6,779 nt of DNA, from positions 1 to 6,779 of the forward strand of contig JBIOYL010000468.1 of the NCBI GenBank assembly GCA_044870185.1, in the 5' to 3' direction. Shown piece after piece: positions 1 through 5,264 of this stretch (position 1 is the first letter of the stretch; the number at the start of each line of letters is the position of its first letter). The translations under genes were made by a program, and so were the position numbers. Below the pieces are notes generated by a model. That model ran no database searches. It was not told the origin of the DNA and worked only from the letters and a program-made list of their open reading frames with translations. The stretch comes from JBIOYL01 sp044870185 (GTDB lineage: Bacteria; Actinomycetota; CALGFH01).

Positions 1-952
1 GCCGGGCGGGCCGGCGCCCGGCCGGCCCAAAGCCACCCCGCCGGTGCGCAGGTACGCCAGGGACCACGGCGTCGACCTTGCCACCCTGGCCGGGACCGGC
101 AAGGACGGGCGCATCACGCGCGAGGACGTGGACCGGGCCCTCCAGGGGGCCCCGGGCCGGGCCCCCCGGGTGGAGCGCGCCCTCGAGGAGGCCGCGGCCG
201 GGGCGCCGCCGGCGCCCGCCCCGGCGGCCCCGGCGGTCAGGGCGCCACGGGAGCGCACCGAGGAGCGCATCCCGGTCCGCGGGACGCGCCGGCAGATCGC
301 GGCCGCCCTGGTCGCGTCCAAGTTCTCGATCCCGCACGTCACCGAGTTCCTCACCGTCGACGCGACCGCGCTGGTGGACCTGCGCCGGCGCATGAAGGCA
401 CTGCCGGCAGCCGCCGACGTCAAGCTCACCCCGCTCGCCATCATCGCCCGGGCCGTGTGCGTGGCCGTGCGCTCGTTCCCGCTCATGAACTCCTCCTGGG
501 ACGAGCAGGCCAGCGAGATCGTGGTCAAGGGCTACGTCAACCTCGGGATCGCCACCGACACCCCGACCGGCCTGCTGGTCCCCAACGTCAAGGACGCCGA
601 CACCCTCGGGGTGCTCGACCTGGCCCGCGAGCTCGCCCGCCTCACCGAGCTCACGCGGGCGCGCAAGGCGTCGCCAGCCGACCTCACCGGCGGCACGATC
701 ACGATCACCAACGTCGGCGGGTTCGGGGTCGAGACCGGCACGCCGATCATCAACAAGCCCGAGTGCGCCATCGTGGCCACCGGCCTGATCGCGCCCCGGC
801 CGTGGGTGGTGGCGGGCGAGCTGGCCGTGCGCAGCCTGATGACGACCTCGGTCTCGTTCGACCACCGCATCGTGGACGGCGCCTACGCCGCCCGGTTCCT
901 GGCCCACCTGCGCGACCTGCTGGAGGACCCGGCGCTGCTGCTCGCGTTCTAG
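1..952 (+). CDS. 2-oxoacid dehydrogenase complex E2 dihydrolipoamide acyltransferase, 5'-truncated by window edge
   Basis: This is the acyltransferase core subunit of a pyruvate or branched-chain 2-oxoacid dehydrogenase complex, which moves the acyl group from the E2 lipoyl arm to CoA in the cytoplasm. The frame is open from base 2, so the start and the lipoyl domain lie upstream. Visible in order: a peripheral-subunit (E3/E1) binding domain at 32-145 (ATPPVRRYARDHG, then LAGTGKDGRITREDV); a Pro/Ala-rich flexible linker at about 146-245; and the catalytic domain from about 260. That domain has GGTITITNVGGFG, the substrate-channel motif INKPECAIVATG, and the active-site DHRIVDG with catalytic His at 863-865 and Asp at 875-877. 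It ends normally with TAG at 950-952. The family is certain. Acyl specificity (acetyl or branched-chain) cannot be told here; E1 genes would be expected just upstream. No terminator-like stem with a T tract follows. Confidence 0.95.
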   Translation, partial: PGGPAPGRPKATPPVRRYARDHGVDLATLAGTGKDGRITREDVDRALQGAPGRAPRVERALEEAAAGAPPAPAPAAPAVRAPRERTEERIPVRGTRRQIAAALVASKFSIPHVTEFLTVDATALVDLRRRMKALPAAADVKLTPLAIIARAVCVAVRSFPLMNSSWDEQASEIVVKGYVNLGIATDTPTGLLVPNVKDADTLGVLDLARELARLTELTRARKASPADLTGGTITITNVGGFGVETGTPIINKPECAIVATGLIAPRPWVVAGELAVRSLMTTSVSFDHRIVDGAYAARFLAHLRDLLEDPALLLAF

Positions 953-993
953 AACGCCGGGTTCGTCGCCTGGTGCCACTTCGCCCCGTTTGT

Positions 994-999
994 TAGGCT
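994..999 (+). promoter_or_regulatory. Candidate -10 box (TAGGCT) for the M15 peptidase-like gene
   Basis: TAGGCT fits the actinobacterial TANNNT -10 consensus and lies 21 bases before the ATG at 1021, giving a predicted short leader that contains the ribosome site AGGGGG at about 1010-1015. A near-identical context (GTAGCCTG) precedes the FIST gene. The -35 region at about 971-976 (TGGTGC) is a poor match, so this call rests mainly on the -10 box. Confidence 0.45.
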
Positions 1000-1020
1000 G
1001 TGGGGGCGAAGGGGGTCGCG

Positions 1021-2190
1021 ATGAGGACTCGGCCGCGCGCGCTGCTCGTGCTCGCCGTGCTGGTCGCCCTGGTGGCCGGCACGGTCGCCTACGTGGCGGG
1101 CAGGACCGGCGCGGACACGGGCAAGCCGGGCGCCGGTGCCGTGCGCGCCGCCACGGCGCCCACCGGGCGGCCGCGCCCGCCCGACGCCTTCCGTGGCGAG
1201 GTGCTGATCTGGGCTCCTGGCGGGTTCTCGCGTGCGGAGGTGAACCGGGTGCTGGGCTCGACCCGGGTGGCCGCGATCTCCGCCGTGCGCACCGGGCAGC
1301 TTGCGCTGGCGAGCCGCCTGGCCGGCTGGCCGGTGATCCCGGCCGAGGCCATGGCGGTCGACCCCGACGCCTACACCCGCGCGGTCGGCCAGCCGGGCAC
1401 CGACCTGGCCGGCATGCTCCGGCGCGGCGCCGTGCTGTCGGTCACCGAGGCGCGGCTGCGCCGGCTTGCCCCTGGCGGCAAGCTGCGGCTGGTCGGCGGC
1501 CAGACGCTGGCCGTGGCCGGCATCGTCCCCGACGAGCTGCTCGGCGGCTACGAGGTGGCGCTGGACAAGGACGCCGGTGCCGCGCTCGGGCTCACCCACG
1601 CAGGCTACCTGCTGGTGCGCCCGCGGGGCGGCCGGCCGGCGCTCGAACGGGCCGTCCGCGGGCTGCTCGCCGGCCGGGACCTTCGGTTCCACAGCCCGGG
1701 CGAGCGCCCCTACTTCCGCGCCGGGGACGGCGTGCTGCCGCAAGCGCTCGTCAAGGCCCGCTTCGGCGAGTTCGCGCTGCGCTCGCTCGACGCGACCACC
1801 CCCGACCCCCGCTGGGTGCGTGCGCACATGGCCCGGCGCGCCGTGCCCGTGCTCGGCCTGGTGCGCTGCCACCGGCTCGTGCTCGACGACCTGGCCGCCG
1901 CCATGGGCGACGTCCGGCGGGCACACCTGGAGAGCTCGATCGACGTGGACGGCGTCCGGCGCGAGGGCGGCTGCTACGCCCCGCAGCTCGTGCCCGGCGA
2001 CCAGACGGCGCCGTCCCGGCACGCCTGGGGCATCGCCATCGACCTCGACGCCGCGGCCAACCCACCCGGCGGGCCACCCCGCGCCGACGCGCGCCTGGTC
2101 GCCATCATGGCCCGCCACGGGTTCACCTGGGGCGGACGCTGGCTGCCCCCCGACGGCGGCCGGTTCGAGTGGGTCGGCGCCGGGGCATGA
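1021..2190 (+). CDS. M15 (VanY/D-Ala-D-Ala carboxypeptidase-like) fold protein, membrane-anchored or secreted, with altered zinc site
   Basis: A 389-residue protein. The ATG at 1021 is chosen over the GTG at 1000 because AGGGGG sits 5-6 bases before it and a typical basic-then-hydrophobic segment follows at once (MRTRPRALLVLAVLVALVAG, residues 1-20), a signal peptide or N-terminal anchor. Residues about 30-270 are not recognised. The C-terminus (about 280-385) matches the Peptidase_M15_4 pattern: CHRLVLDDL with Cys283, GGCYAP with Cys318 (a possible disulfide), SRHAWGIAID giving zinc ligands His334 and Asp341, then HGFTWGGRW. The final motif, normally D-x-x-H-F-E, reads DGGRFEW (Asp378, Arg381, Glu383), so the third zinc ligand His is Arg. 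Known members cleave D-amino-acid peptide bonds in peptidoglycan outside the membrane. Here activity is doubtful, and a cell-wall-binding or regulatory role is equally possible. It is a separate unit 68 bp after the E2 gene. Confidence 0.82.
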   Translation: MRTRPRALLVLAVLVALVAGTVAYVAGRTGADTGKPGAGAVRAATAPTGRPRPPDAFRGEVLIWAPGGFSRAEVNRVLGSTRVAAISAVRTGQLALASRLAGWPVIPAEAMAVDPDAYTRAVGQPGTDLAGMLRRGAVLSVTEARLRRLAPGGKLRLVGGQTLAVAGIVPDELLGGYEVALDKDAGAALGLTHAGYLLVRPRGGRPALERAVRGLLAGRDLRFHSPGERPYFRAGDGVLPQALVKARFGEFALRSLDATTPDPRWVRAHMARRAVPVLGLVRCHRLVLDDLAAAMGDVRRAHLESSIDVDGVRREGGCYAPQLVPGDQTAPSRHAWGIAIDLDAAANPPGGPPRADARLVAIMARHGFTWGGRWLPPDGGRFEWVGAGA

Positions 2191-2231
2191 GCCATTGGCT
2201 GGACGGGCGCCGCACGCGGGCGTCGCGGGTG

Positions 2232-2243
2232 CCGCCCGGGCGG
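2232..2243. promoter_or_regulatory. 12-bp perfect palindrome upstream of the FIST -10 box
   Basis: CCGCCCGGGCGG is a perfect palindrome ending 20 bases before the TAGCCT -10 box, so it would overlap or lie beside the -35 region. It could be a repressor or activator site, or the stem of a terminator for the upstream gene, although no T tract follows. All-G/C palindromes arise readily in DNA this GC-rich, so support is weak. Confidence 0.2.
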
Positions 2244-2263
2244 TCGGGCGCCCCGGATGCGGG

Positions 2264-2269
2264 TAGCCT
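2264..2269 (+). promoter_or_regulatory. Candidate -10 box (TAGCCT) for the FIST gene
   Basis: TAGCCT fits TANNNT and lies 37 bases before the ATG at 2301. Transcription would begin at about 2275-2277, inside the left arm of the hairpin that pairs with the Shine-Dalgarno. No convincing -35 hexamer is seen about 17 bases upstream. Confidence 0.4.
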
Positions 2270-2298
2270 GGGCCTCCTCCGACCGCCCGAGGAGGCTC
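2270..2298 (+). promoter_or_regulatory. Inverted repeat that would sequester the Shine-Dalgarno of the FIST gene
   Basis: GCCTCCTC (2272-2279) and GAGGAGGC (2289-2296) are a perfect 8-bp inverted repeat around a 9-base loop, extendable outward by a G-U (2271/2297) and a G-C pair (2270/2298). The right arm is the ribosome binding site itself (GAGGAGG, 5 bases before the ATG). If the transcript starts upstream of about 2270 the hairpin would hide the ribosome site; if it starts at 2275-2277, as the TAGCCT box predicts, part of the left arm is lost. Whether it regulates translation is inference. Confidence 0.45.
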
Positions 2299-2300
2299 CC

Positions 2301-3566
2301 ATGCTGACATTCGGCGCCGCGGTCTCGACCGCCCCCGACCACCAGGAGGCGCTGCGCGAGGCCGTCCCCGCCGCCCTGGACGACCTCGGCGGCGCACCGG
2401 ACCTGGTCGTGTGCTTCCTGTCACGCCAGCACGCGGCCAGCGCGGACGGCATCGCGCTCAGCCTGTCCGAGCGCACCGGGACGACCAGCATCATCGGCTG
2501 CACGGCCGAGGGTGTCATCGGGGCCGGCCGCGAGCTCGAGGACACCCCGGGGCTCGCCCTGTGGGTGGCGCGCCTGCCCGGCGTCGAGGTCACCCCGTTC
2601 GCCCTCGACGTCGTCGAGCTGGCCGACGGCTACGGCATCACCGGCTGGCCGGCGCTGGCCACGGACGCGCACACGACCGTGCTGCTGCTCACCGATCCGT
2701 TCAGCTTCCCGGCCGACAGCTTCCTGGACAAGCTGAACGAGGAGGGCGTCCGGCTGCCGGTCGTCGGCGGGCAGGCGTCGGGCGGTGAGGGTCCGGGCCG
2801 CAACCGGCTGCTGCTCGGCACCGAGGTGCTGACCGCCGGCGCGGTCGGCGTCGCCTTGACCGGGCCCGTCGACATCCGCACGGTCGTGAGCCAGGGCGCC
2901 CGGCCGGTCGGCGCTCCCTACGCGGTGACCAGGGGGGAGGGCAACGTGGTCATCGAGCTCGGCGGCCGGCCGGCGGTCGAGCGCCTGCGCCAGCTCGTGG
3001 CGGCCATGGACCCGGCCGAGCAGGCGCTGGTGCGCGGCGGCGTCCAGGTCGGCCAGGTGATCGACGAGCACCAGGCCGACTTCGGCCGGGGCGACTTCCT
3101 GGTCCGCGGCCTGGTGGGCGCCGATCCCGACTCCGGGGCGATCGCCGTCGCGAGCGCCGTCGAGGTCGGCCAGACCCTGCAGTTCCACGTGCGCGACGCG
3201 GCCGCCGCCGACGAGGAGCTGGACCTGCTGCTCGCCCCGGTCGGCGGCTGGAGGCCGCGCGGGGTGCTGCTGTTTGCCTGCAACGGCCGGGGCCGCCGCT
3301 TCTTCGGCGAGCCCGACCACGACGCCGCCCGGGTCGCACAGGCGACCGCCAACGTGCCCATGGCCGGGTTCTTCGCCGCCGGCGAGCTCGGCCCCGTGGG
3401 CGGCCGGAACTACGTCCACGGCTACACGGCCAGCCTGGCGATCTTCTGCGAGCCGCCGGCCGGCGCACCGGCCGTCGCCGCCGGGCGGGCGACCGCGCAG
3501 GAGCCGGCCCGCGGCGCCGTCCCGGCGCCGCGCTACCCCGGCCTGTTCGACTCCAGCGCCGAGTAG
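2301..3566 (+). CDS. FIST N / FIST C domain signal-transduction protein
   Basis: A 421-residue cytoplasmic protein with no signal peptide or membrane segment. The ATG at 2301 follows a strong GAGGAGG site at 5-base spacing. Residues about 25-215 form the FIST_N domain, including DLVVCFLS and the characteristic GCTAEGVIG at 66-74. Residues about 225-385 form FIST_C, including LLFACNGRG (Cys327) and GFFAAGELGP at 356-365, followed by the YVHGYTASLAIF strand. A Pro/Ala-rich tail of about 40 residues follows. FIST domains are thought to bind small ligands such as amino acids and are often fused or linked to kinases, cyclic-di-GMP enzymes or chemoreceptors. No output domain is fused here and no such partner lies in the window, so the ligand and output are unknown. 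Its 3' end overlaps the convergent antiporter gene by 34 bp. Confidence 0.9.
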   Translation: MLTFGAAVSTAPDHQEALREAVPAALDDLGGAPDLVVCFLSRQHAASADGIALSLSERTGTTSIIGCTAEGVIGAGRELEDTPGLALWVARLPGVEVTPFALDVVELADGYGITGWPALATDAHTTVLLLTDPFSFPADSFLDKLNEEGVRLPVVGGQASGGEGPGRNRLLLGTEVLTAGAVGVALTGPVDIRTVVSQGARPVGAPYAVTRGEGNVVIELGGRPAVERLRQLVAAMDPAEQALVRGGVQVGQVIDEHQADFGRGDFLVRGLVGADPDSGAIAVASAVEVGQTLQFHVRDAAAADEELDLLLAPVGGWRPRGVLLFACNGRGRRFFGEPDHDAARVAQATANVPMAGFFAAGELGPVGGRNYVHGYTASLAIFCEPPAGAPAVAAGRATAQEPARGAVPAPRYPGLFDSSAE

Positions 3567-4870
3567 GGCAGCAGGAAGCCGTCGCGCAGGCGGTCGCGCA
3601 AGGGTGTCCGGTACCTGACCATCATCGCGGCGCCGAGCACCAGGTAGGCGGCGGACAGGACGAGCAGCTCGGTCCCGTGGGCCTGCTCGGGCACGGCCGC
3701 GCCCAGGACGAACTGCGCCCAGAACAGCCCGAACAGGGCGGTCGCCTCCCGGATCGAGAGCTGCAGGTTGGCCAGGACGGCCACCGCGAACACGGTCTGG
3801 GCGGCGGTCAGCAGCAGCTCCTCCCGCTGCCGGGGCTCGATCGGCAGGCCGTGCAGGCTGCCCGAGGCCAGCGCGAACACCACCGGGAGCGTGCCGACCA
3901 GCAGCGTCCACTGGTTGATCTTGGACGACACCAGGGTGGTCAGGGCGGAGCTGGTGTTCAGGCGCCAGGCGTACAGCCCGGCCACCAGCAGCTCGGGCGC
4001 CTCCGAGGCGAGCGGCGCGAGCCACTGGACCAGCAGGAACTCGCTGATGCCGAGCTGCCGGCCGGTGCCGACCAGCGCCTCGGCGAAGTGCTCGGCGACC
4101 AGCAGGATGACCGCGGCGGCGAACAGGAACGCCGCGGCGACGCTGGCCCGGCGGCGCCGGCGGGGAAACGAGCCGATCCAGGCGGCCGGGCCGATCAGGT
4201 GCGGCTCGGCGGCCGGCGCCTTGCCGATCCGGATCGTGTAGGCGACGAAGATACCGACCAGGATGACCGCGTCGAGCAGGGTGATGGTGCGCTTGAACGG
4301 CAGGGTGAGCGAGTAGGCACAGGCCAGGGCGAGGAAGGCGAGCTCCACCGAGTTCGACCGGGCCAGCCGGATGCCGTCACGCGGGTCGCCCTGCCGGCGC
4401 CAGCGCCAGAACGCGATGAACACCACCAGCGCCCAGCCGACGCCGATCAGCAGGCGGTTGGCGCCGGTCATGTTGGCCAGCACCAGCGAGCAGTTGGACT
4501 CCGCCACCCCGGGCGGCTTGCACGCGTCGCCGAAGCGGGCCACGTCGTGCCCGCCCTTCCAGGCGAACACGAAGCCGACGGCGTACTCGGGCAGGACGGC
4601 GATGAGCGCGAGCAGGCCGATGGCCAGGCTCGCCGACACGTCCAGCTGGGCGACCTCGGCGGCCCATGACAGCAGGAAGGCGGCCCCGATCACGGCCAGG
4701 CCGTAGATCAGCGCCTGGACGGCCGGGGCGGGATGGACGAGGTCGACGCCTGCAAGCCCGCCCAGCCCGAGCGCGCTGCCCGGCAGGGTCAGCGCCACCG
4801 CGGCCGCGAACGGGATGCGCGCACGGCGCAGCCGGGCGGGGGAGCGGGGGGTCGGCGTGGTCGGGGTCAT
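3533..4870 (-). CDS. Sodium/calcium exchanger family integral membrane protein (cation:Ca2+ antiporter-like)
   Basis: A 445-residue polytopic membrane protein with about ten or eleven hydrophobic segments. The ATG at 4870 follows GGAGG (4882-4878) at 7-base spacing. It carries the two inverted alpha repeats of the Na_Ca_ex family. Alpha-1 spans about residues 70-146: Glu72, VLPEYAVG with Glu95, and ANMTGANRLLIGVGW (133-146). Alpha-2 spans about 280-325: PLASEAPELLV with Ser289, Glu290 and Glu293, then VSSKINQWTLLVGTLP. The acidic residues after Pro are the usual cation-binding positions, so exchange activity is plausible; Ca2+ against Na+ or H+ is inferred from the family. A short basic loop (PRRRRR) separates the halves. 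Unusually, about 28 residues with two cysteines (Cys117, Cys127) interrupt alpha-1 between its two helices. The gene is divergent from the dehydrogenase and convergent with FIST. Confidence 0.92.
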   Translation of the reverse strand: MTPTTPTPRSPARLRRARIPFAAAVALTLPGSALGLGGLAGVDLVHPAPAVQALIYGLAVIGAAFLLSWAAEVAQLDVSASLAIGLLALIAVLPEYAVGFVFAWKGGHDVARFGDACKPPGVAESNCSLVLANMTGANRLLIGVGWALVVFIAFWRWRRQGDPRDGIRLARSNSVELAFLALACAYSLTLPFKRTITLLDAVILVGIFVAYTIRIGKAPAAEPHLIGPAAWIGSFPRRRRRASVAAAFLFAAAVILLVAEHFAEALVGTGRQLGISEFLLVQWLAPLASEAPELLVAGLYAWRLNTSSALTTLVSSKINQWTLLVGTLPVVFALASGSLHGLPIEPRQREELLLTAAQTVFAVAVLANLQLSIREATALFGLFWAQFVLGAAVPEQAHGTELLVLSAAYLVLGAAMMVRYRTPLRDRLRDGFLLPYSALESNRPG

Positions 4871-4896
4871 GGGGCAGCCTCCGGCTCGCTCAGCAT
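4867..4896 (-). other. Possible 9-codon upstream ORF overlapping the antiporter start
   Basis: Immediately before the antiporter gene, an ATG at 4896 opens a 9-residue frame (MLSEPEAAP) whose TGA stop overlaps the antiporter ATG as ATGA. The antiporter's GGAGG lies inside it. Such an arrangement can couple translation, but its own ribosome site is weak (AGGTG directly before the ATG), and a frame this short easily occurs by chance. Confidence 0.15.
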
Positions 4897-4934
4897 CACC
4901 TGCGGGACGCTGCTCGTTCCGAAGGTCTCGTTCG

Positions 4935-4972
4935 CCCGGAGACCCGGGTGAGGCCCGGAGACCGGGTGAGGC
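4935..4972. repeat. Tandem direct repeat, two copies of 20 and 19 bp
   Basis: Copy 1 (4935-4954) and copy 2 (4954-4972) share the core CCCGGAGACC(C)GGGTGAGGC, differing by one C and sharing the C at 4954. On the minus strand both would lie in the antiporter leader, 65-102 bases upstream of its ATG, each giving a CACCCGG(G)TCTCCGGG unit. Replication slippage or paired regulator sites are both possible. Confidence 0.65.
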
Positions 4973-5015
4973 GCCGGGCGGCCTTCGGCCACCGTACTGA
5001 CGGCACGCTCGCGCC

Positions 5016-5042
5016 AGGCAGCTGCCTCCAAGGCGTCTGCCT
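5016..5042. promoter_or_regulatory. Two adjacent palindromic sites, 15-bp period
   Basis: AGGCAGCTGCCT (5016-5027) is a perfect 12-bp palindrome. AGGCGTCTGCCT (5031-5042) has the same AGGC/GCCT arms around a different centre. The two share 10 of 12 positions and start 15 bp apart. Repeated dyads like this in a divergent promoter region resemble paired operator sites for a dimeric regulator. They lie 146 bp or more from the antiporter start and about 220 bp from the dehydrogenase start, so the target gene is unclear. Confidence 0.4.
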
Positions 5043-5067
5043 CGCGGAACTACTCCCCTTCGCGGTC

Positions 5068-5096
5068 ATCGTACCCGGTCGAGGCTGCGCTGCCCA
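5068..5096 (-). promoter_or_regulatory. Candidate minus-strand promoter for the antiporter gene
   Basis: On the minus strand TGGGCA (5096-5091) and TACGAT (5073-5068) are separated by 17 bp and each matches the -35/-10 consensus at four of six positions. Transcription would start near 5061, leaving a leader of about 190 nt that contains the palindromic pair and the tandem repeat. A second TANNNT box (TACGGT, 4996-4991) is an alternative nearer the gene. Confidence 0.3.
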
Positions 5097-5169
5097 TCGC
5101 GGCGCGCCCCGGGCTTCACCCAGCGACAAGGATCCACGGCCCAGAAGCCCCGGCGGTCCTGAAGCTGCC

Positions 5170-5197
5170 GGGACCAAAGGCTCTACCCTCCGGTCCC
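5170..5197 (+). promoter_or_regulatory. Candidate -10 box (TACCCT) for the dehydrogenase, bracketed by an inverted repeat
   Basis: TACCCT at 5184-5189 fits TANNNT. It is framed by GGGACC (5170-5175) and GGTCCC (5192-5197), a perfect 6-bp inverted repeat with a 16-base gap, an arrangement that would let a bound dimer block the -10 region. No clear -35 hexamer is seen. The predicted leader to the ATG at 5265 is about 70 nt. Confidence 0.3.
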
Positions 5198-5264
5198 TCG
5201 CAGTGGCACAAGCAGTGATGGGGCGTTGCTCGTGGGGAGCGCAGCCAAGGGAAGGAGGCAGGCC

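Larger units (their letters stand above)
4871..5264. other. 394-bp divergent intergenic region with several repeat structures, no gene seen
   Basis: No coding frame here has family features or good ribosome sites. From left to right it contains: the antiporter's GGAGG (minus strand, 4878-4882); a short CTCGTTC direct repeat (4913-4919 and 4927-4933); an inverted repeat GGTCTC/GAGACC (4924-4929 and 4939-4944); a tandem 19-20 bp repeat (4935-4972); GGCC-TTC-GGCC (4980-4990); two palindrome-like sites (5016-5042); a candidate minus-strand promoter (5068-5096); a candidate plus-strand -10 box at 5184-5189 framed by an inverted repeat (5170-5197); and the dehydrogenase's GAAGGAGG at 5251-5258. The density of symmetric elements suggests regulation of one or both divergent genes, which is inference. 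I recognise no known riboswitch class. Confidence 0.6.

Noticed and set aside
990..2300. In-frame extension of the FIST gene upstream to base 990 (858 codons in total)
   Set aside because: The added segment is Arg-rich shadow sequence in another frame of the M15 gene; the ATG at 2301 has a strong Shine-Dalgarno and begins the FIST_N domain.
949..2424. Long minus-strand open frame (491 codons) opposite the M15 gene
   Set aside because: Arg/Pro/Gly-rich translation without any family motif; it mirrors the high-GC codon bias of the real plus-strand gene, which has clear M15 motifs and a signal peptide.
3533..3566. Bidirectional terminator between the convergent FIST and exchanger genes
   Set aside because: The genes overlap and there is no stem followed by a T tract on either strand.
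2421..4025. Long minus-strand open frame (534 codons) spanning the FIST gene and the end of the exchanger gene
   Set aside because: Low-complexity Ala/Arg/Gly/Pro composition with no domain, overlapping two well-supported genes; a GC-bias shadow.
3677..4669. Plus-strand 330-codon open frame antisense to the exchanger
   Set aside because: Gln/Arg/Gly-rich shadow translation with no ribosome site or motif; the minus-strand exchanger explains the region.
4871..5264. A riboswitch (for example a metal or Na+ sensing class) in the exchanger leader
   Set aside because: The leader is rich in possible stems, but I could not match a consensus core of any known class; without covariance modelling the claim is unsupported.
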